The notes beneath the pieces are model-generated. The model had not been told where the DNA came from. It did not search any database and saw only the letters and a program-made list of their open reading frames with translations. Both the position numbers and the translations under genes were made by a program. A stretch of DNA of 64,000 nt from Natrarchaeobaculum aegyptiacum (GTDB lineage: Archaea > Halobacteriota > Halobacteria > Halobacteriales > Natrialbaceae): contig NZ_CP019893.1 in assembly GCF_002156705.1 (NCBI RefSeq), positions 1,984,001-2,048,000 on the forward strand, in the 5' to 3' direction. Of the stretch, positions 50,563 to 59,489 are shown piece after piece (position 1 is the stretch's first letter; every line of letters begins with the position of its first letter).

Positions 50563-51681
50563 TCAGGGTTCGCTGACCCGCAACACCGGCTTGATCGTCT
50601 CGCCGCTCTCCGAATCCTCGACGGCGGATTCGATCTCCTCGAAGTCGTAGTAGGTGACGAGTTCGTCGAACGGGAACGTGCCCTGGCGGTAGAGGTCGAC
50701 GAGGTCGGGGATGAACTCCTGTGGATTCGAGTCACCTTCGACGATACCGGTGATCGACCGGCCGTTGAGAATGAGATCGTTGACGTCGTAGCTCGCCCGC
50801 GTCCCGAGGGCCGGTGCGCCGATGACCCCGAGGGTGCCGCGCTGGGTGAGTACGTCGACGGCCTGTTCTGCGACTTCTGGGACCCCGGTCGTCTCGAGAG
50901 CGTAGTCGACGCCGCCACTGGTCAGATCCGTGATGGTTTCGACGACGTCGTCGACGTTTTCGGGGTTCACCGTCTCTGTCGCACCGAGCTCTGCGGCCTT
51001 CTCGAGGCGGTTCTCCTCGAGGTCGATCGAGAGGACCTCCGTACAGCCGACGACGTCGGCGGCCATCACGGCCGAGAGACCGACCGAGCCGGCGCCGAAG
51101 ACGGCGATCGACGAGCCGGCGGTGGGCGCGAGCGTGTTGATGACGCCGCCGGCGCCGGTCTGGATGCCACAGCCGAGCGGGCCCAGCAACTCGAGGGGGA
51201 CGTCGTCATCGTTCTCGACGGGAACGACGTTTCGTTCGGTGGCGATGGCGTGGGTGGCGAACGACGACTGGCCGAAGAAGCGGCCGCTGACCCGGTCGCC
51301 GTCGGCAGCGAGCGGTGAGGTGCCGTCTTCGGGCCGTGCGCCAGCGAAGTTGTGTTCGAAGAACGACGCGCAGTAGGCGGGATGGCCGGCCTGACAGCTC
51401 GGACACTCGTCGTCGTAGTCGAAGCTCAGCACCACGTGGTCGCCGGGTTCGACGGTGGTGACGTTTGCGCCGACGTCCTCGACGACGCCGGAGCCTTCGT
51501 GGCCCAGGACGGCCGGCAGCGGCGTCGGATACAACTGATCACGAACGATCAGGTCGGTGTGGCAGACGCCAACGCCGACGATCCGGACGAGTACCTCCGC
51601 TGCCCGAGGCTCCTCGAGGTCGACGGTCTCGATGTCGAACGATCCACCCTCTTCGGAAACGACTGCGGCTTCGATTTCCAT
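50563..51681 (-). CDS. Zinc-dependent alcohol dehydrogenase (aryl-alcohol DH type)
   Basis: 372 aa MDR-family enzyme. Catalytic zinc ligands GVGVCHTDLI (Cys ~38) and LGHEGSGVVEDVG (His ~61) with LGPLGCGIQTGAGGVINTL, and the NAD site VFGAGSVGLSAVMAADVVG. The structural-zinc loop reads FDYDDECPSCQAGHPAYC: three of the four usual cysteines are there and the first position is Asp. The type resembles benzyl or aryl alcohol dehydrogenases. Start at MEIEAAVVSEEG; a longer frame from 51729 is not preferred. Confidence 0.92.
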   Translation of the reverse strand: MEIEAAVVSEEGGSFDIETVDLEEPRAAEVLVRIVGVGVCHTDLIVRDQLYPTPLPAVLGHEGSGVVEDVGANVTTVEPGDHVVLSFDYDDECPSCQAGHPAYCASFFEHNFAGARPEDGTSPLAADGDRVSGRFFGQSSFATHAIATERNVVPVENDDDVPLELLGPLGCGIQTGAGGVINTLAPTAGSSIAVFGAGSVGLSAVMAADVVGCTEVLSIDLEENRLEKAAELGATETVNPENVDDVVETITDLTSGGVDYALETTGVPEVAEQAVDVLTQRGTLGVIGAPALGTRASYDVNDLILNGRSITGIVEGDSNPQEFIPDLVDLYRQGTFPFDELVTYYDFEEIESAVEDSESGETIKPVLRVSEP

Positions 51682-51800
51682 GGTGGTCCCTACCACAGCA
51701 GTCGGTAAGAGGTTGGCCGTTGGTATCACGAAACACGACTGATGCCGACCGCGACGGGTCGACGCGGTCGTCGACGATCCGCGGGACGGAGCAGCCGAAC

Positions 51801-52934
51801 TCAGTCGGCGCGATCGACTCGCGTTGCCTCTGCGTCGGTTTCACCGTCGCCGCCCGACTCGCCATCTACGTACCACGATTCGAGGACGGCGAACGCGAGC
51901 GTGCTGACGATGCCGAGGAGGGTGCCGACGGTCAGCGCCGCCGCGAGGTAGCTGATTCCGACCAGACCGAGGAAGAAGGCGCTCACCGCGTGGAGGACGA
52001 TGGCGATCGAGACCACGTAGAACGGGGCGTTGAGGTAACGCCACTCGAGGTTCCCGGCGATGTACTCGTCGGTGATCTGTCCGAGACTGGTCGTGACGCC
52101 CGCTGCGGCGAGCCACTGGATCGAGCCGTAGACGAGCGCCGCGAGCATCGTCGGAATCTCGAGGTCGCCGTGGACCGCCTCCGTCTGTTCCAGGGTATTC
52201 ATCCCGCTGACGCCACCGAGGACGAACAGGGTGGCGGCGACGACGTATGCCAGCAGCGTCGTTCGACCGGCGTACAGCGACCGGCGCGCCCGTTCGACGG
52301 CCACGTCCAGTCGATCGCCGAGACCGAGGCCCCGCGAGATGAGGTAAAGCCCCAGCAGGGCCGACGTGGTACCGAGGACGAACCCCGGCCACTCCATCGC
52401 GCTGCCGATCAGCGCGAGCGGGTAGATGAGCAGCAAGATTCCGAGCGGGATGAGCACGGTTCCGCGCGTTTCGGGGTCGTCGAGCACCTGCTTGATCGTG
52501 TAGTACATCGACTCGAGGTTCTGGGCCTGCCGGACGACGACCCGGCGGACGCCGTCGATGGGAACCCGCGAGCGGATGACCGGGATGACCGACTCGTCCT
52601 GCGCGCCGTCGGTGATCACGAGCGCGGTGACGTCTTCGGCGGTCGCGATGTTCGCGAGAACAGTGTCGACCTCGCGACCGACCTGCCGGTTCGCCTCCAC
52701 GTCGCTGCCCTCGGTGCCGGTGACGACCGCGACCTCGACGCTCTCGTCGCGTCCCGCGAGGTCGTCGTAGATCGACAGCCCCTGAAAGATCACGTTGACG
52801 TCGGAGTCTTCGGGGTCTGCGGTCGCGAGCGCGACGGCCGCCTCTTCGACCGGCTCGCGGCCGATGACCGGCGTCGAGAAGCCGGTCTTTCGCCCGAGGT
52901 CGTCGTCGAGGTCGACACACAGCACCAGCAACAT
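51801..52934 (-). CDS. DUF373 family membrane protein
   Basis: 377 aa. The N-terminal soluble half (MLLVLCVDLDDDLGRKTGFS, VVTGTEGSDVEANRQVGREV, TALVITDGAQDESVIPVIRS) and a second half of about six membrane helices match the archaeal DUF373 family, whose function is unknown. The start at MLLVLCVD is preferred because it begins with the first beta strand. The next gene, a histidine kinase, is on the same strand but 99 bp upstream. Confidence 0.88.
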   Translation of the reverse strand: MLLVLCVDLDDDLGRKTGFSTPVIGREPVEEAAVALATADPEDSDVNVIFQGLSIYDDLAGRDESVEVAVVTGTEGSDVEANRQVGREVDTVLANIATAEDVTALVITDGAQDESVIPVIRSRVPIDGVRRVVVRQAQNLESMYYTIKQVLDDPETRGTVLIPLGILLLIYPLALIGSAMEWPGFVLGTTSALLGLYLISRGLGLGDRLDVAVERARRSLYAGRTTLLAYVVAATLFVLGGVSGMNTLEQTEAVHGDLEIPTMLAALVYGSIQWLAAAGVTTSLGQITDEYIAGNLEWRYLNAPFYVVSIAIVLHAVSAFFLGLVGISYLAAALTVGTLLGIVSTLAFAVLESWYVDGESGGDGETDAEATRVDRAD

Positions 52935-53033
52935 CGAGTTCTCGTTGGCCGTCGCGGTACTTCCCTCTTCTGGGGTTGACACGTCTGTGAGCAGCAACCT
53001 TCCACCTTCGCTCCGTCACCGTTCGACGGTCAG

Positions 53034-54899
53034 TTACTCGAGAAAGGTCACGTCCCGAACGTCGAACCGTGCGCCCCCGTCGGCGCTCTCGGCAGCGTCG
53101 ATCGACCAGCCGTGGGCCTCGACGATCTCCGCGACGATCGCCAGCCCCAGCCCGGTTCCGTCCTCGCGTGTCGTGTACCCGAACTCGAAGATCGACTCGT
53201 CGTCCGGGAGGCCGGGACCGTCGTCGGCGACGTACCAGCCTGACGGGGTGTCTGCACCGTCGTTCGATGCCGTTCCCATCAGCCCCACGGATAACGTCAG
53301 CCGGCCATCGGTGCCGTCGCTATGGTCTCCCGCGTGCTCGACCGAATTCCGGAAGAGATTCTCGAACAACTCCCGAACGCGCCCTTCGTCGGCGACGATG
53401 GTTCCCTCGACGTCGGCCTCGAGACGGGCGTCACCCGTCTCGACGTTCTGCCAGGCGTCCCGGACGAGCGCCCGGAGCGAGACCGCGTTCGTCTCGCCGA
53501 CCGTATCCCCCTCGCGCGCCAGTGAGAGTAGCTCCTCGATCAACTCGCCCATCCGCTCGTGAGACCGACGGACGGGGTCGAGGTCTGCCGCGTCGGCACA
53601 GGACTCGGCGTGTAACTCGAGGTGGCCCTCGGCGACGTTCAGCGGGTTTCGGAGGTCGTGAGAGACGATGCTCGCGAACTGCTCGAGGCGTTCGTTCTGT
53701 CGCTCGAGCTGGCGCTGGGAGCGGTGTCGACGCGTGACGTCGCGGATCGCGTGAATCGTGCCCGAAAACTGGCCGTTCTCGAGCGGGAGCAATTCGGTGT
53801 GGACGTCGTGAATTCTCGTGTCGCCGTTCGACAGGTAAAACTCGACCTGATAGATCGCTCGCTCGCGGTCGTTCGACGAGGAGAGTAACTGCCTGACGTG
53901 TGTTGCGTACCGGTCGATCACGGCCTCGTCGTAGTATCCGCGGTCGACGAGGTCGGGGAACGACGTTCCGCGAAGTTCGTCGGCGTCCTCCTCGTATGAC
54001 GCGACGAATTCGTCGTTGAACCAGGTGATGACACCGTTTTCGTCGAGGATAAACAGCGCCGTCGGTGCCAGTTCGACCACGCGCTCGTAGCGCTCGAGCG
54101 TCCGTTCCCGCATGGTCCGGTCGGTGACGTCCCGGATGACGTTCGCCGAACCGGCGTACGCACCGTCGTCGTCGGTCAGTCTGGCGATGTGGACCTCGCC
54201 GATCCGAACGTCCTCGCCACCGTCTTCGTCACTCCGGTCGACGGCAAACTCGATTTTCGTCCGCCGTTTCCCCGTCTCCTGGAGCGCTGCGAGCGCCGCC
54301 GCTCCCTCCTCGTAGGCGTCGTCGTCGACGAATTTCCGTAACTCCTCGCCGACCAGGTCCGCCGGGTCCTGATCGACGAACTCTCCCAGCGCTTCGTTTG
54401 CGATCAGACACCGGCCATGCTCGTCGAGGACGTACATCGGGTCTCCGGCGGTCTCGACGAGCGTCCGGTACCGCTCGAGGTCTCGCGTGTGTTCCCGACG
54501 GGCACGTTCGGCTCGCCGTCGCTCGACTGCGTGTTCGATCCGGTTTGCGAGCACGGCGTACTGTCCGGTACCCGCCCCTTTCCTGAGGTAATCCGTCGCA
54601 CCGGCCTCGATCGCCTCCCGGGCGACCGCGTCCGGATCCCGACCGGTGAAGAGCACGAACGGCACGTCCGGCTCGCGCGCTCGAACCCCCTCGAGAAATT
54701 CGAGGCCGTCCATCCCCGGCATCTCGTAGTCGCTGACGATGCACTCGACGTCACCGACCTCGAGACGCTCGAGCCCGTCGGCCCCAGACCGGGCCGTGAT
54801 CACGTCGATCGCGTCGCTCGCCCGCTCGAGCATAGTCGCCGTCAACTCGAGGTGATCCGGGTCGTCGTCGACACAGAGTACGGTCGTCCCGGATTGCAT
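53034..54899 (-). CDS. Response regulator-PAS-PAS-histidine kinase hybrid
   Basis: 621 aa, soluble. An N-terminal receiver domain (VLCVDDDPDHLELT, phosphoacceptor D57 in VSDYEMPGMDG, LRKGA) precedes two PAS domains (~140-260, ~280-400), then a HisKA site SIVSHDLRNPLNVAEGHL (H414) and an HATPase domain (ELFENLFRNSVEHA, DDGPGLPDD, GTGLGLAIV). Receiver-first kinases without an attached output are very common in haloarchaea and probably act in multi-step phosphorelay. It is divergent from the radical SAM gene; its partner is not visible. Confidence 0.94.
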   Translation of the reverse strand: MQSGTTVLCVDDDPDHLELTATMLERASDAIDVITARSGADGLERLEVGDVECIVSDYEMPGMDGLEFLEGVRAREPDVPFVLFTGRDPDAVAREAIEAGATDYLRKGAGTGQYAVLANRIEHAVERRRAERARREHTRDLERYRTLVETAGDPMYVLDEHGRCLIANEALGEFVDQDPADLVGEELRKFVDDDAYEEGAAALAALQETGKRRTKIEFAVDRSDEDGGEDVRIGEVHIARLTDDDGAYAGSANVIRDVTDRTMRERTLERYERVVELAPTALFILDENGVITWFNDEFVASYEEDADELRGTSFPDLVDRGYYDEAVIDRYATHVRQLLSSSNDRERAIYQVEFYLSNGDTRIHDVHTELLPLENGQFSGTIHAIRDVTRRHRSQRQLERQNERLEQFASIVSHDLRNPLNVAEGHLELHAESCADAADLDPVRRSHERMGELIEELLSLAREGDTVGETNAVSLRALVRDAWQNVETGDARLEADVEGTIVADEGRVRELFENLFRNSVEHAGDHSDGTDGRLTLSVGLMGTASNDGADTPSGWYVADDGPGLPDDESIFEFGYTTREDGTGLGLAIVAEIVEAHGWSIDAAESADGGARFDVRDVTFLE

Positions 54900-55015
54900 T
54901 GACCAAACGACAGGGTACAGATCTACATAATTGTTCTTGCTGGAACGACTGTCACTCGATCCGGGTCGGTCCGTTTCGTGCGGCTTTTGTGACCCGGCCG
55001 TCTAGAGACGCTCGA

Positions 55016-56011
55016 ATGATCTCTCGGGGCTGTGAGCAGTGCGCGAAAGGTGGGAAGATGGTGCTGTTCGTCTACGGTTACTGCGACCAGCGTGACTGCT
55101 TTTACTGCCCCCTCGGTGAGAACCGCAAGAACGTCACCGACGTCTACGCGAACGAACGCCTCGTCGAAGACGACGCAGACGTCCTCGAGGAGGCTCACCG
55201 GATGGATGCCCTCGGGACGTCGATCACCGGTGGCGAACCCCAGGAAGCGCTCGACCGCACCTGTCACTACCTTTCACTGCTCAAAGACGAGTTCGGCGAG
55301 GACCACCACACCCACCTCTACACGGGGATCACGGGCGGCCGCGAGAACATGCGTCGGCTCTCGGAGGCGGGACTCGACGAGATTCGGTTCCACCCGCCAC
55401 TCGAGCAGTGGGGCGACCTCCACGGGACCGAGTGGGAAGATATCCTCTATATCGCTCGCGAAGAGGGGCTCACTCCTTCGTTCGAGATCCCCGGCATTCG
55501 CCCCGAACCGGAGTTCCTCGAGTTTCTGGACGAGGGTGCCGCCGAGTTCTGCAACGTCAACGAATTCGAGATGTCCCACGGCAACTTCCGCCGGATGCAA
55601 GAGCAGGGCTTCGAACTCAAGGAAGGCCACATGAGCGCCGTCGAGGGTGGCCGCGAGGAGATCCTCGAGGTGATGGGCGACCACCCGCGGGTCTACTTCT
55701 GCACCTCGGTGTTCAAAGACGCTGCCCAGCACCGCCGCCGTCTCAAGCGGATGGCCCGCAACGTCCGCCGTGACTTCGACGATGTGACCGACGACGGCAC
55801 CCTCGTCTACGGGAAGACCTACACCGACCCCGCTCGCTTCGAGGAACTCGGCGTCCCCGAGGAGTTCTACACCGTCAAATCGAACCACGTCGAGGTCGCC
55901 TGGTGGTTACTCGAGGAGATGATCGAGGAGGGCGACCTCGAGGACGGCGAAATCGTCGAGCAGTATCCGAGTTACGACGGGCAGGTAGTCGAGCGGACGC
56001 CGCTGGCGTAA
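55016..56011 (+). CDS. Radical SAM protein (COG2108-like)
   Basis: 331 aa from ATG 55016. The cluster motif reads C-DQRD-C-FY-C (residues 23, 28, 31), i.e. CX4CX2C instead of the canonical CX3CX2C, and an extra pair C6/C9 precedes it. GTSITGGEPQEALDRTCHYL is the SAM-binding GGEP motif. The remainder (HPPLEQWGDLHGTEWEDILY, VNEFEMSHGNFRRMQEQGFE) is as in a group of archaeal radical SAM proteins related to pyruvate formate-lyase activases. Substrate unknown. A longer frame from 54899 is not used, because its added residues are non-conserved and run across the divergent promoter. Confidence 0.88.
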   Translation: MISRGCEQCAKGGKMVLFVYGYCDQRDCFYCPLGENRKNVTDVYANERLVEDDADVLEEAHRMDALGTSITGGEPQEALDRTCHYLSLLKDEFGEDHHTHLYTGITGGRENMRRLSEAGLDEIRFHPPLEQWGDLHGTEWEDILYIAREEGLTPSFEIPGIRPEPEFLEFLDEGAAEFCNVNEFEMSHGNFRRMQEQGFELKEGHMSAVEGGREEILEVMGDHPRVYFCTSVFKDAAQHRRRLKRMARNVRRDFDDVTDDGTLVYGKTYTDPARFEELGVPEEFYTVKSNHVEVAWWLLEEMIEEGDLEDGEIVEQYPSYDGQVVERTPLA

Positions 56012-56033
56012 TCGTACCCTTCGCCTCTCGCGT

Positions 56034-57383
56034 TCAGTCGACCTCGGTCGGGTCGACTTCGGGTAACGTGATCAGGTTCTCTCGACCGATTCGGAGCTTC
56101 TCGATTTCGCCGTCGTCGTCCATCTTCGAGAGCAACTGGGAGACCTTGGCGTTCGACCAGCCGGTCTCTTTGACGATGTTGGCCTGTTTCATTCGGCCAC
56201 CGTTTTGCCTGAGCAACCGGTGGACGCGCTCTTCGTCGCTCAACAGCTCGAGGTCGACGTCGTCGTCCAGATCCTCGTCGTATTCGATCCGGGTGCCGGT
56301 CGATGCGTCGGCTGCGCTGGAGTGGGCTGGTTCCGCGTCGGGGTCGCGACGGTCGTCCGGTCTACTGGCGGCCCGGTGGTCGTCGGTCCCTGCCTCGTCG
56401 CTGGTCGTAGCGGGAGGATTCGACTCTCGATCGAGAATTCCCGGAAGCAGACCGTTCGGGAGGTCGATCCCGCTGCGCTCGCGGACATAGCGCAGGAGGA
56501 CGTATCCACCAGCGCCGAGAAGGATGCCGACGACACCGGCGGCGATCCACCACGATCCAACCGCCGAGGAGACGCCGGCACTCGGGACGAAGACGATCTC
56601 GAGGTCGCCGGGTTCGAACTGGTGGGGCCCGTTCCAGGTGAGGCCCGTCGCGGTGTCCAGCGCGTAGCCCGGCGGGCGTTCGATCTCGAGGCGCTGGCCG
56701 TCGACCAGTGCGGGGAACCAGGTCTCCTCGCTGCCGGGGGTCTGGAACGCGTCGCCGAAGTGGATCTGGTCGTCCTCGACGGCGGCGAAGTTCGTCCACG
56801 TGAACGAGTACGAAACGACGCCGACCTGCACGTCGTCGTCTTCGGCGTCGTCCTCGAGGTCGTCTGCGGGTGCCTCGAGACGGGGCTGATCCCAGCCGGC
56901 GTTCTGGATCGCCATCTCGCGACCCGTCGCTGCCGACGCGAGTTCGACGTTGGCGTCGAAGAGTTCGGGCTCGAAGACGCTCTCGCGTTCGCCCTCGACG
57001 ACCGCGGTCGCGTACTCGTCGAACAGTCTCTCGTCCTCGTCGTCGGTCACGAGAAACCGGCTCTCGATCGTCCAGTGGGCGTCGCCAGTTTCGTCGACTT
57101 CGATCCGGATCACCTGTCGGGGATCGGCCGGCTCGAGCGGTGCCCCGTCGCTCGAGGCGGTCGTTTGCAGGTGGGCGTCCGTCGACTGGCTGGCGAGCGG
57201 TGTCGCCGTCGACTCGTGCTGGGGGGAGGTGTGGGTAGTCAGTTCGTACCGCTGATCGGACTCGTGTTCCATGACCGGCTGGGCGGCGATACCGGTCGCG
57301 GGTGCTGCAGCCGCCACCGACCCCAGAAGTGACGTGACGAGGAGGGCTGTCAGGGCGAGCGTAACGGTGGAGGGGACCCGCAT
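56034..57383 (-). CDS. Membrane-anchored sensor with cytoplasmic winged helix (DUF7345/DUF7343 type)
   Basis: 449 aa. A signal peptide (MRVPSTVTLALTALLVTSLL to SVAAA), an extracellular beta-rich domain (~60-270; QVIRIEVDETGDAHWTIESR and VGVVSYSFTWTNFAAVEDDQ), one membrane helix (~271-295, WWIAAGVVGILLGAGGYVLL), an acidic linker, and a winged helix (~378-440; LLSDEERVHRLLRQNGGRMK, KETGWSNAKVSQLLSKMDDD). This places a sensor outside and a DNA-binding domain inside, a one-protein transmembrane regulator known in haloarchaea but with undefined signals. The promoter is divergent from the secreted-protein gene at 57577, which it may control. Confidence 0.85.
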   Translation of the reverse strand: MRVPSTVTLALTALLVTSLLGSVAAAAPATGIAAQPVMEHESDQRYELTTHTSPQHESTATPLASQSTDAHLQTTASSDGAPLEPADPRQVIRIEVDETGDAHWTIESRFLVTDDEDERLFDEYATAVVEGERESVFEPELFDANVELASAATGREMAIQNAGWDQPRLEAPADDLEDDAEDDDVQVGVVSYSFTWTNFAAVEDDQIHFGDAFQTPGSEETWFPALVDGQRLEIERPPGYALDTATGLTWNGPHQFEPGDLEIVFVPSAGVSSAVGSWWIAAGVVGILLGAGGYVLLRYVRERSGIDLPNGLLPGILDRESNPPATTSDEAGTDDHRAASRPDDRRDPDAEPAHSSAADASTGTRIEYDEDLDDDVDLELLSDEERVHRLLRQNGGRMKQANIVKETGWSNAKVSQLLSKMDDDGEIEKLRIGRENLITLPEVDPTEVD

Positions 57384-57576
57384 GCCTACCAACGGGTGGT
57401 TCCCCGGGGGAAAAAACACTTTCCATCCGAAAATAAAACGTTATTGACGGTCCTGAAGGGTCTCGACCGTCCAGATTCCGTCGTTTCCATCGACGATCGG
57501 GCGGGGAACCACTCCTTGTATCGGGGAAACTGGCGTTACGACCACCTTTTATATCAGGAGGCCGTACGGTGAGTCG

Positions 57577-58824
57577 ATGACCAACGCGACGGCTCCCCTC
57601 CTCGCGTTACTGCTCGTCCTGTCGGTCCCGGCGGTGACGCTGGCCGCGGCCGACCCGGGCGGGAGTCACGCCGACGCTGACCCCGTCGCCCTCTCCAGCC
57701 CTGGAGATGGGCCTGCCCTCCACCCCTCGCTGACCGAGGCGAGTGAAACGACCAACCGGCTGTCGCTGGTCGAGCCGGTCGAGACGTCCTACGCGTCCCA
57801 CGGCGCCGACCTCGGATCGACGCTCGCGGGTTCTGATAGTGCGCTCCGGGCCGACCACGCCCAGTTCACGCTCGCCGACCGCGAGTTCGACGAGGCCACC
57901 GAGACCGAGCGAGCCGCGATGCTCGAGTCGCTCGAGGCCGACCTCGACGACCGTATCGACGACCTCGAGTCCCGCGAGCGAACGGCGGTTCGCGAACACG
58001 CCGAGGGCGAGCGATCGGATGCAGAACTCCTCCAGGTCCTCGTGCAAAACTACCACGAAGCTATCGCGTTACACGACGTCCTCAGGACGCTCGAAGAGCG
58101 GAGCGACGAGGTCGCTGACTACTCGATGAGCAGCGGACAACAGCGCGAATACAGCAGGGTGCTCGAGTTCCACCAGTCGTCGATACAGTCCGACCTCGCC
58201 ATGCGCAGCGCTGCCGTCGACAGTACTGAACCGTTCGACGTAACGATCCACACCTCACAGGACGGCTATCGTCTGTCAACGATCGACGACTCGACGTATC
58301 GACTCGAGACGACGCGATTCGACAACTGGGGGTCTGACAGCTCTGATTACTTCGCCAGTATAAATCAGTCTGCCGCAGATTACGCGGCCGACCGCTACCC
58401 GTGGGCTGCTAGCTTGACCACTGGTGGTGAGCCGACCCACCAGGTCAGCGCCGGATCCGTCCAGGATGTCAGGTTCGACCTCGACGAACTCTACCTGCAG
58501 GCGTACATCGACTCGGGCACTGGCGAGATCCACCGGGAACATCAGGAACTCGACGTCGACGCGCTCCCGACAGCAGAACGCGAATCCTGGACCGGCGACG
58601 GCCTCGAACTGGCCATCGAAGCCACACCAGCAGACGGTCCAGTCGAAGTGACCGTCACCGACGCAGACACGGGCGACCCGGTAGCGGCGACGATCACGAT
58701 CGACGGCCAGGAGGTCGGTGAAACGGACGCAGAGGGAACGCATCTGTTCGTTCCGCCGATCGGTGAGTACGAACTGGCCGCAGAGACCGACGACGGGAGC
58801 GTTGGCGCGACGATCGACCTGTAG
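57577..58824 (+). CDS. Secreted protein with helical region and C-terminal carboxypeptidase-regulatory-like domain (DUF7094/7096 type)
   Basis: 415 aa. MTNATAPLLALLLVLSVPAV to AAADPG is a Sec signal. Residues ~105-200 are coiled-coil-like (ERAAMLESLEADLDDRIDDL, ESRERTAVREHAEGE). A beta-rich part follows, then a small Ig-like domain (VEVTVTDADTGDPVAATITI, ending ELAAETDDGSVGATIDL). No anchor motif. A TATA box (CTTTTATATC) near 57548 supports the start at 57577. The sequence resembles conserved haloarchaeal surface proteins; function unknown. Confidence 0.72.
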   Translation: MTNATAPLLALLLVLSVPAVTLAAADPGGSHADADPVALSSPGDGPALHPSLTEASETTNRLSLVEPVETSYASHGADLGSTLAGSDSALRADHAQFTLADREFDEATETERAAMLESLEADLDDRIDDLESRERTAVREHAEGERSDAELLQVLVQNYHEAIALHDVLRTLEERSDEVADYSMSSGQQREYSRVLEFHQSSIQSDLAMRSAAVDSTEPFDVTIHTSQDGYRLSTIDDSTYRLETTRFDNWGSDSSDYFASINQSAADYAADRYPWAASLTTGGEPTHQVSAGSVQDVRFDLDELYLQAYIDSGTGEIHREHQELDVDALPTAERESWTGDGLELAIEATPADGPVEVTVTDADTGDPVAATITIDGQEVGETDAEGTHLFVPPIGEYELAAETDDGSVGATIDL

Positions 58825-58930
58825 CGTTTTCGGCAGCCGACTCAGCACCTCACTACCTTGCCGCCGTCACCGACCAGATCTCCTGGGCCAGCTGCGTCGA
58901 CCACGACGATCGAAACGATTTGGGTGCGAG

Positions 58931-58936
58931 TTTATC
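58931..58936 (+). promoter_or_regulatory. TATA box of the pilin gene
   Basis: TTTATC centred 29 nt before the GTG at 58962, which fixes that start. Confidence 0.6.
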
Positions 58937-58961
58937 CCTCGAGTGGCGGCCACGTCGGGGT

Positions 58962-59480
58962 GTGTTCCCCGACTCGATCCTGCGAACGGATTGCTGCCAC
59001 GCCGAAGCCCCGGATTCGGACGGGCGAGCGATCAGTCCCGTTCTCGGCGTCGTGCTCTTGCTCGCGATCACCGTCTGTCTCGCAGGGGTTCTCGCCGTCG
59101 CGCTGACGTCGGTGTCTGTCGGGACGGCACCCGCTACTGCGACGTTCGACCTCGAGGCCGACGGCGAGACGGACGAGATTCGACTCGAACACGTCTCTGG
59201 TGACGAGATCGACGTCCGCGACCTGTCGATCGTCGTCGCGGTCGACGGAACCGACCTTACCCATCAGCCGCCGGTTCCCTTCGTCGGGGCCGATGGATTC
59301 GACGGCGCGCCGAGCGGGGCGTTCAACGAGGAAGCAGACCCGGTCTGGCGAAGCGGCGAACGGGTCGCGTTCGTGCTCGCGAGTACGAACGATCCTGTCC
59401 TCGAGTCCGGCGACCGGGTGAGGGTGTCGCTGGCCGTCGACGGACAGCAGGTGGCGAGACTCGAGACGACGGCGGTGTGA
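58962..59480 (+). CDS. Archaeal type IV pilin-like protein
   Basis: 172 aa. GRAISPVLGVVLLLAITVCL has the prepilin cleavage region (after G or R at 21-22) and the SPVLG-hydrophobic helix of the haloarchaeal pilin N-terminal domain. The body is beta-rich (IRLEHVSGDEIDVRDLSIVV, ESGDRVRVSLAVDGQQVARL) with two cysteines before the signal (TDCC). Pilins are assembled by PilBC or stay in the membrane; no assembly genes are nearby. It is read after the secreted protein (137 bp) with its own TATA box. Confidence 0.86.
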   Translation: MFPDSILRTDCCHAEAPDSDGRAISPVLGVVLLLAITVCLAGVLAVALTSVSVGTAPATATFDLEADGETDEIRLEHVSGDEIDVRDLSIVVAVDGTDLTHQPPVPFVGADGFDGAPSGAFNEEADPVWRSGERVAFVLASTNDPVLESGDRVRVSLAVDGQQVARLETTAV

Positions 59481-59489
59481 AAACGAGGT

